A stretch of DNA of 64,000 nucleotides from Chimaeribacter arupi (GCF_002858805.1 NZ_PJZI01000018.1:1-64000); one strand, 5' to 3'; positions 49,052 to 58,958 are shown, counted from the first letter of the stretch. Notes: generated by a model not told the origin, from the sequence alone. Translations and numbers: made by a program.

Positions 49052-51724
49052 ATGTCATCCGATCTTCGTGAGCAAAGTCAGAAAAAGCTGGACGCGCTGA
49101 ATCACGAGTACCACTACCACAGCCTGAATACGGTGTCTGAGCAACTGGGGGACATCTCCCGCTTGCCGAAATCGATGAAGGTCTTGCTGGAGAACCTGTT
49201 GCGCCATATTGATGGCGACACCGTCACCGAGGACGACCTGCGGGCGATGGTGAACTGGCAGAAAACCGGCCATGCCAACCGTGAGATTGCCTACCGCCCG
49301 GCACGCGTGCTGATGCAGGACTTCACCGGCGTCCCGGCGGTGGTGGATCTGGCCGCAATGCGTGAGGCGGTGAAACGGCTGGGCGGGGCCGTGGATCAGG
49401 TTAACCCGCTGTCACCGGTTGACCTGGTGATTGACCACTCGGTCACCGTGGATGAGTACGGCACCACCCACGCGTTTGATGAGAACGTGCGGCTGGAGAT
49501 GGAACGTAACCATGAGCGCTACCAGTTCCTGCGTTGGGGGCAGCAGGCGTTTAACCGCTTCCGCGTGGTGCCGCCGGGTACCGGCATCTGCCACCAGGTG
49601 AACCTGGAGTACCTCGGGCAGGCGGTGTGGCATGAGGAGCAGGACGGCAAAGAGATCGCCTACCCGGACACCCTGGTCGGCACCGACTCCCACACCACCA
49701 TGATCAACGGCCTGGGCGTGCTGGGCTGGGGGGTGGGGGGTATTGAGGCGGAAGCGGCGATGCTCGGCCAGCCGGTGTCGATGCTGATCCCGGATGTGGT
49801 GGGCTTCAAACTCACCGGCAAACTGCGTGAGGGCATCACCGCCACTGACCTGGTGCTGACGGTGACGCAGATGCTGCGCAAACACGGCGTGGTCGGCAAA
49901 TTTGTGGAGTTCTACGGCGACGGGCTGGCCGATCTGCCGCTGGCCGACCGCTCCACCATCGCCAACATGGCACCGGAATATGGTGCCACCTGCGGCTTCT
50001 TCCCGGTAGACGAGGTGACGCTGAGCTACATGAAACTCACCGGTCGCAGCGATGAGCAGATCGCGCTGGTGGAGAAATACACCCGCGAGCAGGGGTTGTG
50101 GCGGCATGAGGGCGACGAACCGATCTTTACCAGCACCCTGGCGCTGGATATGGGGACGGTGGAGTCCAGCGTGTCGGGGCCGAAACGCCCGCAAGACCGC
50201 GTGGCGCTGCCCGGCGTGCCGCAGGCGTTTAACGCCGCGACGGAACTGGATGTCAACGCCCGTGCCGGCAGCGAGGCCGAAACCATCACCCTGCGCGGTG
50301 AGGAGCTGAACCTGGAAAACGGCGCGGTGGTGATCGCCGCCATCACCTCCTGCACCAACACCTCCAACCCCAGCATCCTGATGGCCGCCGGGCTGGTGGC
50401 GAAAAAAGCGGTGGAGCGCGGCCTGACGAGCAAGCCGTGGGTAAAAACCTCGCTGGCACCCGGTTCAATGGTGGTGACCAACTACCTGGCCAAGGCGGGG
50501 CTGATGAGCTATCTCGACAAGCTCGGCTTCAACCTGGTGGGCTACGGCTGTACCACCTGTATCGGCAACTCCGGCCCGCTGCTCGGCCCGATTGAAGAGG
50601 CGATCAAAGCCGGTGACCTGACGGTGGGCGCGGTGCTCTCCGGCAACCGTAACTTTGAAGGGCGCATCCACCCGCTGATCAAAACCAACTGGCTCGCCTC
50701 GCCGCCGCTGGTGGTGGCCTATGCGCTGGCCGGTAACCTGAAGGTCAACCTCAGTGCCGATCCGCTCGGCACCGACAAAGAGGGCAAACCTGTCTACCTG
50801 CATGAGATCTGGCCGAGTGCCAATGAGATCGCGCAGGCCGTGGAGCAGGTACGCACCGAGATGTTCCTCAAAGAGTACTCTGAGGTGTTTAACGGCGATG
50901 AAAACTGGCAGGCGATTCAGGTGAAAGGCTCGCCGACCTACAGCTGGCAGCATGACTCCACCTACATCCGCCATTCGCCGTTCTTCGACGACATGGAGGC
51001 GGAGCCGAAAACGGTGCAGGACATCGAAGGCGCGCGCATCCTGCTGATGCTGGGCGACTCAGTGACCACGGACCACATCTCGCCGGCGGGTAACATCAAG
51101 GCGGAAAGCCCGGCCGGGTACTATCTGCGCGATCATGGCGTGGCGAAAGAGGATTTCAACTCCTACGGTTCGCGCCGCGGCAACTACGAGGTGATGGTAC
51201 GCGGGACCTTTGCCAACGTGCGCATCCGTAACGAGCTGGTGCCGGGCGTGGAGGGTGGGATCACCCGCCACCTGCCGTCCCAGGAGCAGATGGCAGTGTA
51301 TGATGCCGCAATGCGTTACCAGCAGGAGAAGGTGCCGCTGGCGGTGATTGCCGGTAAGGAATATGGTTCCGGCTCCAGCCGTGACTGGGCGGCGAAAGGG
51401 CCGCGACTGCTGGGGATCCGTGTGGTGATTGCCGAATCGTTTGAACGTATCCACCGTTCTAACCTGATCGGCATGGGGATTTTGCCGCTGGAGTTCCCGG
51501 ACGGGGTAACCCGCAAAACCCTGGCGCTGACCGGCGAGGAGCAGATCAGTATTCATGGCCTGCAAACCCTGTCACCGGGGCAAACGGTAAAAGTGACGCT
51601 GACCTACGCAGATGGCCATACCGCTGAGATCGACGCCCGTTGCCGCATCGATACCAGCAATGAGCTGACCTACTTCAACAATGACGGCATCCTGCACTAT
51701 ATGATCCGTAAAATGCTGGCCTAA
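49052..51724 (+). CDS. acnA: Aconitate hydratase A
   Basis: AcnA interconverts citrate and isocitrate in the citric acid cycle and is the stress- and stationary-phase enzyme. The 890-aa protein (E. coli 891) has the three 4Fe-4S ligands in TSCTNTSNP and GCTTCIGNSG and the C-terminal swivel domain with GSRRGN and GSGSSRDWAAKG. TGGGAGGAGCGCC precedes the ATG. It stands directly after cysB as in E. coli. Confidence 0.98.
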   Translation: MSSDLREQSQKKLDALNHEYHYHSLNTVSEQLGDISRLPKSMKVLLENLLRHIDGDTVTEDDLRAMVNWQKTGHANREIAYRPARVLMQDFTGVPAVVDLAAMREAVKRLGGAVDQVNPLSPVDLVIDHSVTVDEYGTTHAFDENVRLEMERNHERYQFLRWGQQAFNRFRVVPPGTGICHQVNLEYLGQAVWHEEQDGKEIAYPDTLVGTDSHTTMINGLGVLGWGVGGIEAEAAMLGQPVSMLIPDVVGFKLTGKLREGITATDLVLTVTQMLRKHGVVGKFVEFYGDGLADLPLADRSTIANMAPEYGATCGFFPVDEVTLSYMKLTGRSDEQIALVEKYTREQGLWRHEGDEPIFTSTLALDMGTVESSVSGPKRPQDRVALPGVPQAFNAATELDVNARAGSEAETITLRGEELNLENGAVVIAAITSCTNTSNPSILMAAGLVAKKAVERGLTSKPWVKTSLAPGSMVVTNYLAKAGLMSYLDKLGFNLVGYGCTTCIGNSGPLLGPIEEAIKAGDLTVGAVLSGNRNFEGRIHPLIKTNWLASPPLVVAYALAGNLKVNLSADPLGTDKEGKPVYLHEIWPSANEIAQAVEQVRTEMFLKEYSEVFNGDENWQAIQVKGSPTYSWQHDSTYIRHSPFFDDMEAEPKTVQDIEGARILLMLGDSVTTDHISPAGNIKAESPAGYYLRDHGVAKEDFNSYGSRRGNYEVMVRGTFANVRIRNELVPGVEGGITRHLPSQEQMAVYDAAMRYQQEKVPLAVIAGKEYGSGSSRDWAAKGPRLLGIRVVIAESFERIHRSNLIGMGILPLEFPDGVTRKTLALTGEEQISIHGLQTLSPGQTVKVTLTYADGHTAEIDARCRIDTSNELTYFNNDGILHYMIRKMLA

Positions 51725-51761
51725 GCCGCGATGTGCCGGGCACCTGTTGCCCGGCGGCCTA

Positions 51762-51794
51762 TAAAAAAGGGCACCCGCTGGGGTGCCCTTTTTC
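51762..51794. terminator. Bidirectional terminator between acnA and ribA
   Basis: AAAAGGGCACCC (51765-51776) and GGGTGCCCTTTT (51781-51792) pair around GCTG, with A-run and T-run. It serves convergent acnA and ribA. Confidence 0.93.
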
Positions 51795-51807
51795 GTGCCG
51801 GAACGGC

Positions 51808-52404
51808 TTATTTTTTCGGGTCGAGCAGGTGGCCCATTTTGGCCGCTTTGGTCGCCAGATAGTGCTCATTTTTCGGGTTGCGCCCCACAATCAACGGCAC
51901 ACGTTCGGTGATGTTGATGCCGGCTTCCGTCAGGATCGCCACTTTTTTCGGGTTATTGGTCAGCAGGCGCACGGCGTCTACCCCCAGCAGCTTGAACATA
52001 TCCGCGCACAGGGTGAAGTCACGCTCATCGGCGGCGAACCCGAGCTGATGGTTGGCTTCCACGGTGTCTGCGCCTTTGTCCTGCAACGCATACGCGCGGA
52101 TTTTGTTCAGCAGCCCGATGTTGCGCCCTTCCTGACGGTGGTAGAGCAGGATGCCGCGCCCCTCTTCGGCAATCTGCGTCAGGGCGGCTTCCAGCTGGAA
52201 ACCACAGTCGCAACGCAGGCTGAACAGGGCATCGCCGGTCAGGCACTCTGAATGCACACGTGCCAGCACCGGCGCACTGCCGGAGACATCGCCGTACACC
52301 AGCGCCACGTGATCCTGCCCGGTGGCCAACTCTTCGAAGCCGACCATGAGGAAATCCCCCCACGGCGTCGGCAGTTTCGCTTCGGCGACCCGTTTAAGCT
52401 GCAT
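51808..52404 (-). CDS. ribA: GTP cyclohydrolase II
   Basis: RibA opens GTP to the pyrimidine precursor of riboflavin and formate. The 198-aa protein matches E. coli RibA; the zinc ligands are C54, C65 and C67 ([17 protein letters not shown]), with the catalytic region [12 protein letters not shown] start at 52404 ([16 protein letters not shown]), preceded by GGAGAG; four more upstream codons are open but not in the family. Confidence 0.97.
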   Translation of the reverse strand: MQLKRVAEAKLPTPWGDFLMVGFEELATGQDHVALVYGDVSGSAPVLARVHSECLTGDALFSLRCDCGFQLEAALTQIAEEGRGILLYHRQEGRNIGLLNKIRAYALQDKGADTVEANHQLGFAADERDFTLCADMFKLLGVDAVRLLTNNPKKVAILTEAGINITERVPLIVGRNPKNEHYLATKAAKMGHLLDPKK

Positions 52405-52722
52405 GTTACTCTCCAAAAAAACTGATATTTGACGTTATTCTTGTTGCGCATCCTACGTTCTGCGGCGCGCCTTGACCAGCACTAAACCGCCGGGGAGCCG
52501 TACAACCGGCCGCCGCCGCCACAGCAAAAAGCAGACGCCGGGCAGGCAAAAACCCGCCGATCATGCTGGATAGGCAACAAAAGGGCTGATGACCTGCCGG
52601 GGAGCGGCCTGTTTTCGGCCATTCGAAATACTAGCGTACTTTGGCCGCGGTGAAATGGATTTATTGTGTCAAGCTTATGACGACGTGGTTAAATTAACGC
52701 TCATTTTTACAAGGACGGTACC
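52405..52722. promoter_or_regulatory. ribA-pgpB divergent region
   Basis: 318 bp between divergent genes, AT-rich next to pgpB (about 52660-52715) where its promoter should be. No FMN riboswitch elements are visible before ribA. A loose dyad GGCCATTCGAAATACT...GTACTTTGGCC occurs at about 52617-52644. Confidence 0.4.
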
Positions 52723-53523
52723 ATGCCTGAAAATCGCACTTCCCTGTTGGCAAACGGCACGCTGTTCGCCATTGTAAAACGCACCACGCTGGGTGCGCTG
52801 ATCCTGCTGCTGATGCCGCTGGCCGTCTGGGCGTCGGGCTGGCAGTGGCAGCCGGGTGATGCCGGGCCTTTCCTGCGGGGGCTGTACTGGATAACCCAGA
52901 CCGTGACCCGCCCGTGGGGGATTATCACCTCTGCGCTGTTGATCGCCTGGTTCCTGTGGTGCCTGCGTTTCCAGCTGCGTGGGGCGATCGGGCTGGCGCT
53001 GCTGCTGTCAGCGGCCATCCTGCTGGGGCAGCAACTCAAAAGCCTGGTCAAGGAGCATGTCCAGGAGCCGCGGCCGTTTGTGGTCTGGATGGAACAGCAG
53101 TACCAGGTGGATAACCAGGCGTTCTACCAGCTCAAGCGGGCGGACCGCAGCGCGCTGGTGGAGGAACAGTTGCGGGACAATACCCAGGTGCCGCACTGGC
53201 TGAAAGCGCACTGGCAGTTTGAGACCGGTTTTGCCTTCCCCTCCGGCCATACCATGTTTGCCGCCAGTTGGGCGCTGCTCGGCATCGGCCTGCTCTGGCC
53301 GCGCCGCCGCTATAAAACCATTGTGCTGCTGGTGGTCTGGGCCGTGGCGGTGATGGGCAGCCGGCTGGTGCTCGGGATGCACTGGCCGCGCGATCTGGCG
53401 ATGGCGACGGTGATGAGCTGGGCGCTGGTGACGCTGGCCTGCTGTGTGGTGCAACGCTTCATCGGCCCGCTGAACGTGGAGCGTGACGAGCATAAAGAGA
53501 TCGCCGAGCGCGAAAAAACCTGA
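52723..53523 (+). CDS. pgpB: Phosphatidylglycerophosphatase B
   Basis: PgpB dephosphorylates phosphatidylglycerophosphate and undecaprenyl pyrophosphate at the inner membrane. The 266-aa protein (E. coli 254) has several membrane helices and the three PAP2 motifs: KSLVKEHVQEPRP, PSGHTMF and SRLVLGMHWPRD with the catalytic His residues. It is 208 bp upstream of lapA, and the end is charged and cytoplasmic. Confidence 0.94.
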   Translation: MPENRTSLLANGTLFAIVKRTTLGALILLLMPLAVWASGWQWQPGDAGPFLRGLYWITQTVTRPWGIITSALLIAWFLWCLRFQLRGAIGLALLLSAAILLGQQLKSLVKEHVQEPRPFVVWMEQQYQVDNQAFYQLKRADRSALVEEQLRDNTQVPHWLKAHWQFETGFAFPSGHTMFAASWALLGIGLLWPRRRYKTIVLLVVWAVAVMGSRLVLGMHWPRDLAMATVMSWALVTLACCVVQRFIGPLNVERDEHKEIAEREKT

Positions 53524-53731
53524 TCCTGGCGGGGCGAGGGCGGGCGTTTTCCCGCCGCGCCCCTGCCGGTTTATTCCGGCCATTGGGCACACAGTGTGCA
53601 AATAGCGGCGGTAAGCGGCTTTATCATGGCGCAGGGTTTCCCAGCTGCAATGGGAAGTGCTAACTTAATAGGTCAGGACGCCACAATGTTGGCTTAATTC
53701 ATCCGGTTAACCCGGCATCACAGGAATAAAT

Positions 53732-54040
53732 GTGAAATATTTGCTCATTTTTTTGGTCTTGCTGGTGATCATCGTGATTTCCATCACGTTAGGCGCCCAT
53801 AACGATCAGGTGGTCACCTTTAATTATCTCCTTGCCCAGGGCGATTACCGCGTCTCTACCTTGCTGGCCACGCTGTTCGGCACCGGCTTTATCCTTGGCT
53901 GGGTCATCTGCGGCCTGTTCTACCTGCGCGTACGCCTGTCACTCTCCCGCGCACAGCGTAAGATCAAACGCCTGGAGCAGCAGATTGCACCGGCCGGTGA
54001 GAGCCAGCCTGCCGCGCAGACCTCTCTCAGCAAGGAATAG
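53732..54040 (+). CDS. lapA: Lipopolysaccharide assembly protein LapA
   Basis: LapA (YciS) is a small inner-membrane protein that works with LapB in controlling LPS synthesis through LpxC turnover. The 102-aa protein has two transmembrane segments (about 2-20 and 44-66), then a cytoplasmic coil (70-90). lapB starts 6 bp after its stop, so the two are cotranslated, as in E. coli. Confidence 0.94.
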   Translation: MKYLLIFLVLLVIIVISITLGAHNDQVVTFNYLLAQGDYRVSTLLATLFGTGFILGWVICGLFYLRVRLSLSRAQRKIKRLEQQIAPAGESQPAAQTSLSKE

Positions 54041-54046
54041 CCCCCT

Positions 54047-55216
54047 ATGTTAGAGCTGCTGTTTCTGTTGTTGCCTGTGGCAGCCGCCTACGGCTGGTAC
54101 ATGGGGCACAGAAGTGCTCAACAGAACAAGCAACAGGAGGCGAACCGCCTGTCACGCGAGTATGTGGCCGGGGTGAACTTCCTGCTTTCCAACCAGCAGG
54201 ATAAAGCGGTCGACCTGTTCCTCGATATGTTGAAAGAGGACAGCAGCACCGTGGAAGCCCACCTGACGCTGGGTAACCTGTTCCGTTCACGCGGCGAGGT
54301 CGATCGCGCCATCCGCATCCACCAGGCGTTGATGGAGAGCGCGTCGCTCTCTTTTGAACAGCGGTTACTGGCGGTACAGCAACTGGGGCGCGACTACATG
54401 GCCGCCGGGTTCTATGACCGGGCGGAGGAGATGTTCACCCAGCTGATTAAAGAAGAGGATTTCCAGCACTCGGCACTGCAACAGCTGCTGGTGATTCACC
54501 AGGCCACCAGCGACTGGCAAAAAGCGATTGATGTCGCGGAAAAACTCACCCGGTTGGGCAAAGAGGACAAACGGGCCGAGGTGGCGCACTTCTACTGTGA
54601 ACTGGCCCTGCTGGCGATGGGCAGTGACGATCAGGAAAAGGCGATGGGGCTGCTGAAAAAAGCCTCCGCCGCCGACCGCAACTGCGCGCGCGTTTCCATC
54701 ATGCAGGGCCGCATTTTTATGGCGCAGGAGGCGTGGGCGAAAGCCGCCGCCGCACTGGAGCAGGTGCTGGAGCAGGACAAAGAGATGGTCAGCGAAACCC
54801 TGCCGATGCTGCATGAATGTTTTTCTCACCTGCAACAACCGGCGGAGTGGACAGCCTTCCTCAAGCGCTGTGTGGAGAGCAACACCGGCGCGGTGGCGGA
54901 GCTTTATCTGGCGGAGATCCTGGAGCAGGACGAAGGCCGTGACGTGGCGCAGGTCTATATCAACCGCCAGTTGCAGCGCCACCCGACCATGCGCGTCTTC
55001 TACCGGCTGATGGATTACCACCTGGCCGACGCCGAAGAGGGGCGCGCCAAAGAGAGCCTGCAACTGCTGCGTGACATGGTCGGCGAGCAGATCCGTACCA
55101 AACCGCGCTACCGCTGCCATAAATGCGGCTTTACCGCCCATTCCCTGTATTGGCACTGCCCGTCCTGCCGTGCCTGGGCCTCCGTCAAACCGATCCGCGG
55201 CCTAGACGGCCAGTAA
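54047..55216 (+). CDS. lapB: Lipopolysaccharide assembly protein LapB
   Basis: LapB (YciM) is an essential regulator in E. coli that brings LpxC to the FtsH protease, limiting LPS synthesis. The 389-aa protein has an N-terminal membrane anchor (1-20), TPR repeats (about 35-335) and a C-terminal rubredoxin-type metal site, CHKCG and CPSC, near 357-374. The order lapA-lapB-pyrF-yciH is the same as in E. coli. Confidence 0.97.
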   Translation: MLELLFLLLPVAAAYGWYMGHRSAQQNKQQEANRLSREYVAGVNFLLSNQQDKAVDLFLDMLKEDSSTVEAHLTLGNLFRSRGEVDRAIRIHQALMESASLSFEQRLLAVQQLGRDYMAAGFYDRAEEMFTQLIKEEDFQHSALQQLLVIHQATSDWQKAIDVAEKLTRLGKEDKRAEVAHFYCELALLAMGSDDQEKAMGLLKKASAADRNCARVSIMQGRIFMAQEAWAKAAAALEQVLEQDKEMVSETLPMLHECFSHLQQPAEWTAFLKRCVESNTGAVAELYLAEILEQDEGRDVAQVYINRQLQRHPTMRVFYRLMDYHLADAEEGRAKESLQLLRDMVGEQIRTKPRYRCHKCGFTAHSLYWHCPSCRAWASVKPIRGLDGQ

Positions 55217-55333
55217 GCACGGCGCTCTGCCGTGCGGCCCGGCGCACGCTGGGCTTTCCCGCCGCTGCCATGTAGAATGCGGGCGGTAAAAATGGCGATC
55301 CCTGCCCAACCCCCCGCGTATAAGGATGAAGAA

Positions 55334-56062
55334 ATGGCGTCTGTTCTCACCCCCACCTCCCGTGGCCCGGTCTCCTCACCGGTTGTTGTCGCGCTGGACT
55401 ATGCTGATCAGGCGGCCGCGCTGGCCTTTGCTGACCAGATTGACCCGCGTGACTGCCGCCTGAAAATCGGCAAGGAGATGTTCACCCTGTTTGGGCCGCA
55501 ACTGGTGCGTGACCTGCACAGCCGGGGTTTTGAGCTGTTTCTCGATCTGAAATTCCATGACATCCCCAACACCGTGGCCAAAGCGGTGGCCGCAGCCGCT
55601 GAGCTGGGCGTCTGGATGGTGAACGTGCACGCCGGCGGTGGCCGCCGGATGATGACGGCCGCCCGCGAGGCGCTGCTGCCGCTGGGTGCCGATGCGCCGC
55701 TGCTGATTGCCGTCACTGTGCTGACCAGCATGGAACAGGGCGATCTGGCCGACGTCGGCATTGATCTCTCCCCGGCAGACCATGCAGAGCGGCTGGCGCG
55801 CCTGACCCGTGACTGCGGGCTGGATGGCGTGGTCTGTTCCGCCCACGAAGCGGTGCGCCTCAAGCAGCAGTGCGGCCCTGATTTCCGGCTGGTGACCCCC
55901 GGCATCCGCCCGGCGGGCAGTGACGCAGGCGACCAGCGCCGCATCATGACCCCGCAACAGGCACAGGCCGCGGGCGTGGACTATATGGTGATCGGGCGTC
56001 CGATTACCCAATCTGCCGATCCGGCTGCGGCGCTGCGCGCTATTTTAGCTGAACTGGCCTGA
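55334..56062 (+). CDS. pyrF: Orotidine 5'-phosphate decarboxylase
   Basis: PyrF makes UMP from OMP. The 242-aa TIM barrel (E. coli 245) has the active-site array [10 protein letters not shown] with its Lys and Asp residues, the first Asp in VALDYAD, and the phosphate-binding GIRP...GDQRRIMTP and VIGRPIT. I start at 55334, with AAGGA upstream and the family-like N-terminus; 34 earlier codons are open without support. yciH follows 10 bp later. Confidence 0.97.
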   Translation: MASVLTPTSRGPVSSPVVVALDYADQAAALAFADQIDPRDCRLKIGKEMFTLFGPQLVRDLHSRGFELFLDLKFHDIPNTVAKAVAAAAELGVWMVNVHAGGGRRMMTAAREALLPLGADAPLLIAVTVLTSMEQGDLADVGIDLSPADHAERLARLTRDCGLDGVVCSAHEAVRLKQQCGPDFRLVTPGIRPAGSDAGDQRRIMTPQQAQAAGVDYMVIGRPITQSADPAAALRAILAELA

Positions 56063-56072
56063 GGAGAAGAGG

Positions 56073-56399
56073 ATGGCACGTGATGATAACCCGCTGGTGT
56101 ACTCCACCGACAGCGGCCGGATTGTCGCCCCACAGAGCAAACCGGCGCGGCCGAAAGGTGACGGCATCGTACGTATCCAGCGCCAGACCAGCGGCCGTAA
56201 AGGCAAAGGGGTCTGCGTGATCACCGGGGTGGATCTGGATGACGCGGCACTGGAGAAACTGGCGGCGGAGCTGAAGAAAAAATGCGGCTGCGGCGGTGCG
56301 GTAAAAGAGGGCGTGATTGAAATCCAGGGCGACAAGCGTGAGCTGTTGCAGCAATTGCTGGAAGCCAAAGGCATGAAAGTCAAACTGGCGGGCGGCTGA
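56073..56399 (+). CDS. yciH: YciH, SUI1/eIF1 family translation factor
   Basis: A 108-aa protein related to eukaryotic eIF1. In E. coli YciH checks translation initiation under stress. The SUI1 domain (about 30-108) has KGVCVITGVDLDDAALEKLAAELKKKCGCGGAVKEGVIEIQGDKR. It is cotranscribed with pyrF (10 bp). Confidence 0.95.
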   Translation: MARDDNPLVYSTDSGRIVAPQSKPARPKGDGIVRIQRQTSGRKGKGVCVITGVDLDDAALEKLAAELKKKCGCGGAVKEGVIEIQGDKRELLQQLLEAKGMKVKLAGG

Positions 56400-56414
56400 T
56401 ACCGGTGATGAAAA

Positions 56415-56439
56415 CTGCGGGCGCACAGTGCGCCCGCAG
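56415..56439. repeat. Perfect 11-bp hairpin after yciH
   Basis: CTGCGGGCGCA (56415-56425) and TGCGCCCGCAG (56429-56439) are exact reverse complements with CAG between them. No poly-T follows, so an mRNA stabiliser is more likely than a terminator. Confidence 0.8.
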
Positions 56440-56548
56440 GTGACAACGTTGAGGTTGCTGGGCGTGAATAAACGTCATACTTATCAAAATGCGCTCAGGT
56501 AACGCTGAGGGGGATATCCCGGCGGATAGCCCGGTTATTCCTGACGCG

Positions 56549-56571
56549 GGTGCCTTTAACGCACCTTTTTT
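56549..56571 (+). terminator. Possible terminator of pyrF-yciH
   Basis: GGTGC (56549-56553) and GCACC (56561-56565) form a short stem with a seven-base loop, followed by six T residues. Confidence 0.6.
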
Positions 56572-56726
56572 ATTATCAGACCTGAAATCTGTTACCGGCA
56601 TCCTGCCTGATTATCTGTCCTGCCTGTTGTTGCGTTTATAACGCCTTTAGCAGGTAAACGCGGCCGGTTAAATAACCTGACCCGGACAGACATTTCTTTA
56701 CTTTTCTTTTTTCAACGCTATTTCAA

Positions 56727-56945
56727 TTAACGATCAACCTGATGGCCGATAATCCCGCCGATGGCTGCACCGCCCAGCGTACCCAGGGTGCTGCCGTCTG
56801 TCAGGACTGCGCCGCCCAGTGCACCGGCACCTGCGCCGATGGCGGTGTTACGGCCGCGGTGGGACATGTTGGAACAGGCCGACAGGGAAAGGGCCAGGGT
56901 CGTGACCAGCACCACGGTGGTCAGACGTTTATTGACTTTCATCAT
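56727..56945 (-). CDS. osmB: Osmotically inducible lipoprotein OsmB
   Basis: A 72-aa lipoprotein with signal and lipobox LSAC at residues 21-24, then a glycine-zipper region NTAIGAGAGALGGAVLTDGSTLGTLGGAAIGGIIGHQVDR that is almost the same as E. coli OsmB. It is induced by osmotic stress and stationary phase in E. coli. GGAGAAG precedes two adjacent ATGs (56945 and 56942); either could be used. Confidence 0.95.
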   Translation of the reverse strand: MMKVNKRLTTVVLVTTLALSLSACSNMSHRGRNTAIGAGAGALGGAVLTDGSTLGTLGGAAIGGIIGHQVDR

Positions 56946-57390
56946 GTTTACTTCTCCTTGCAGGGGAATACGCCATATTTTGACTTAAGTGAAATTAATC
57001 AACCCAAGCCGGTACTGCTGTATTCATTATAGGCAATAATGCCCAGCTTCGTGTCTCTGGGTGGAATTCCACACAGCAGATTATCGGGAACATCAGAATG
57101 TTCATTGGCATTCCCGTGGAATGAACCGGGTTTCCTGGTGTTCTATTTCGCCGCCCGACAGAACGGCCATAAAAACAACGCAAAAAAACAGAACCGGACA
57201 GGGCGTATTCTATTTATTGCCGGCGCAGCGACTAGGTAAATATTCTTAATTTATTTCGCCCGGAATGGGTGCCGCACAAAAAGACACAGATGGCGACACA
57301 GCAGGTTTCTACGCACTCTTCAGCGATTTCACCCATACCGGGCATCGGGCCGGGCTTCCAGAATAGGGCATCTGCGCAGTAACCAAGGAC
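56946..57390. promoter_or_regulatory. osmB-araD divergent region
   Basis: 445 bp. The osmB promoter should lie near 56960-57010. The araD side has no clear promoter; AAGGACATGAAG gives a ribosome binding site just before araD. On the minus strand a cysteine-rich 37-codon frame occupies 57232-57345 (separate entry). I found no copy here of the operator-like repeat seen near 62360-62394. Confidence 0.4.
57232..57345 (-). CDS. Possible cysteine-rich microprotein
   Basis: A 37-codon frame, MPGMGEIAEE then CVETCCVAICVFLCG and a basic tail. Cysteines at 11, 15, 16, 20 and 24 would lie on about one face of a hydrophobic helix. GGAAG stands some nine bases before the ATG. I do not recognise a family. 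The frame is antisense to the araD leader and open beyond its start, so it could be chance; the cysteine spacing is the only positive sign. Confidence 0.3.
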   Translation of the reverse strand: MPGMGEIAEECVETCCVAICVFLCGTHSGRNKLRIFT

Positions 57391-58092
57391 ATGAAGATGC
57401 TTAACGAATTGAAACAACAGGTGCTGGAAGCAAACCTGGCCCTGCCGCGCCACAATCTGGTGACCTTTACCTGGGGAAATGTCAGCGCCGTTGACCGCGG
57501 ACAGGGGCTGTTGGTGATCAAACCCTCGGGGGTGGAGTATGCGCATATGACGGCCGAAGACATGGTGGTGGTGGAGCTGGAGAGCGGCCGCGTGGTGGAA
57601 GGCAGCAAAAAGCCCTCGTCAGACACCGACACCCACCGGGTGCTCTACCTTAATTTTGAACAGGCGGGCGGCATTGTGCATACCCACTCACGCCATGCCA
57701 CCATCTGGGCGCAGGCGGGGCAGGACATCCCGGCCTGGGGCACTACCCACGCAGACTACTTCTACGGGCCCATCCCCTGTACCCGGATGATGACCGGGGC
57801 GGAGATTGGCGGGCGTTATGAGTGGGAAACCGGCGAGGTGATCGTGAAAACCTTCCGCGAACGTCAGATCGATCCGCAGGCCGTACCGGCGGTGCTGGTG
57901 CACTCCCACGGCCCGTTTGCCTGGGGCAGTGACGCCGACAACGCGGTGCACAACGCCGTGGTGCTGGAAGAGGTGGCGTATATGGGCATTTTCTCGCGCC
58001 AGCTTACCCCGGAACTTCCGGCGATGCAGCCGCAGTTGCTGGACAAGCACTACCTGCGCAAGCACGGCAAAAATGCCTACTATGGTCAATAA
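57391..58092 (+). CDS. araD: L-ribulose-5-phosphate 4-epimerase, AraD type
   Basis: A 233-aa class II aldolase-fold enzyme that converts L-ribulose 5-phosphate to D-xylulose 5-phosphate. It aligns in memory with E. coli AraD along its full length ([71 protein letters not shown]); UlaF and SgbE are more distant. Zinc ligands are His in HTHSRH and LVHSHGPF. No araB or araA is beside it, so this is an orphan copy inserted between osmB and yciT. The start may be the first ATG (57391) or the third codon. Confidence 0.88.
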   Translation: MKMLNELKQQVLEANLALPRHNLVTFTWGNVSAVDRGQGLLVIKPSGVEYAHMTAEDMVVVELESGRVVEGSKKPSSDTDTHRVLYLNFEQAGGIVHTHSRHATIWAQAGQDIPAWGTTHADYFYGPIPCTRMMTGAEIGGRYEWETGEVIVKTFRERQIDPQAVPAVLVHSHGPFAWGSDADNAVHNAVVLEEVAYMGIFSRQLTPELPAMQPQLLDKHYLRKHGKNAYYGQ

Positions 58093-58200
58093 GGGCCTGG
58101 GCCAATAACAGCCTGGGTTAATAACCACCGGCGCCGCCGGCCTTTATCCTCTTCCTCAGCAGCCTGCGGCAACGCGGGCCGCTGTTCTTCCAGGCCAACG

Positions 58201-58947
58201 TTATTCGCTGACCCGATCCACCGTAATCCCTTGCCCGATCAGGTAATCCGCATACTGCGGCGGCAGTTTGTCGTCGGTTATCACCCGGCTGAAGGCGCTG
58301 GCTGCGCCCAGCACGTTGGGGGTGATCTGGCCGAATTTCGAGGAGTCGGTCAGCACGATATTCTCGGCCCCCTTCGCCAGCAGCGCGTTGACCACATCGG
58401 CGCGCATCATGTCCCGCCCGGTAAAGCCGCTCTCCGGCGTAAAACCGTCGATGCCGACAAAGGCTTTGCTGAAATGCAGCTGCTGGATGCAGAGCCGGGT
58501 CAGCGGGCCGACCACGGTTTCGCTCTCTTTCTGGTACATGCCGCCCAGCAAAATCACATCGCACGGGGTAGCGCGCAGTAAATGGGCGATATAGCTGCTG
58601 ACGGTGATAAGCGTAATGTGCTTGCGCTCCGCCAGGTAGCGCGCCAGCAGGGCATTGCTGCTGCCGCTTTCGATAAAGATGGTGTCGCCGTCATTGACCA
58701 GTGAGGCGGCAAACTGCGCCAGTTTCTGCTTCTGGGCGAAATTAGACATCATCCGCGCGTCCAGATCGTCACTTTCAATCGCGACGGCGTAACCGTGAAC
58801 GCGCTTCAGGTAGCTGCGCTGCTCAAGACGGTTAAGATCCTGCCGGATAGTCACCTCAGAGACGCCGCACTGCTGGGCAAGCTCGCCCACGCTGACCCGG
58901 CGCTGTTGGTTTACCACCTGCATAATGTGTTGTTGTCGTGCGTTCAT
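58201..58947 (-). CDS. yciT: DeoR-family transcriptional regulator YciT
   Basis: A 248-aa repressor of the DeoR/GlpR family: helix-turn-helix (about 3-57, [32 protein letters not shown]) and a sugar-phosphate-binding domain (about 70-230). It matches E. coli YciT (249 aa), which also follows osmB. I start at 58947, where the family begins MNARQQHI; the ribosome binding site is weak. Only about 12 bp separate the ATG from the terminator of the ybiY-ybiW operon, so it may be reached by read-through. It is the natural candidate to control that operon. Confidence 0.9.
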   Translation of the reverse strand: MNARQQHIMQVVNQQRRVSVGELAQQCGVSEVTIRQDLNRLEQRSYLKRVHGYAVAIESDDLDARMMSNFAQKQKLAQFAASLVNDGDTIFIESGSSNALLARYLAERKHITLITVSSYIAHLLRATPCDVILLGGMYQKESETVVGPLTRLCIQQLHFSKAFVGIDGFTPESGFTGRDMMRADVVNALLAKGAENIVLTDSSKFGQITPNVLGAASAFSRVITDDKLPPQYADYLIGQGITVDRVSE

Positions 58948-58958
58948 AGTGGCCCAGA

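Larger units (their letters stand above)
56400..56726. other. yciH-osmB convergent region with two hairpins
   Basis: 327 bp between convergent genes. A perfect 11-bp stem CTGCGGGCGCA with TGCGCCCGCAG (56415-56439) lies just after yciH but has no T-run. A second hairpin, GGTGC-CTTTAAC-GCACC then TTTTTT (56549-56571), is a better terminator for the pyrF-yciH transcript. No gene is seen. Confidence 0.6.
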
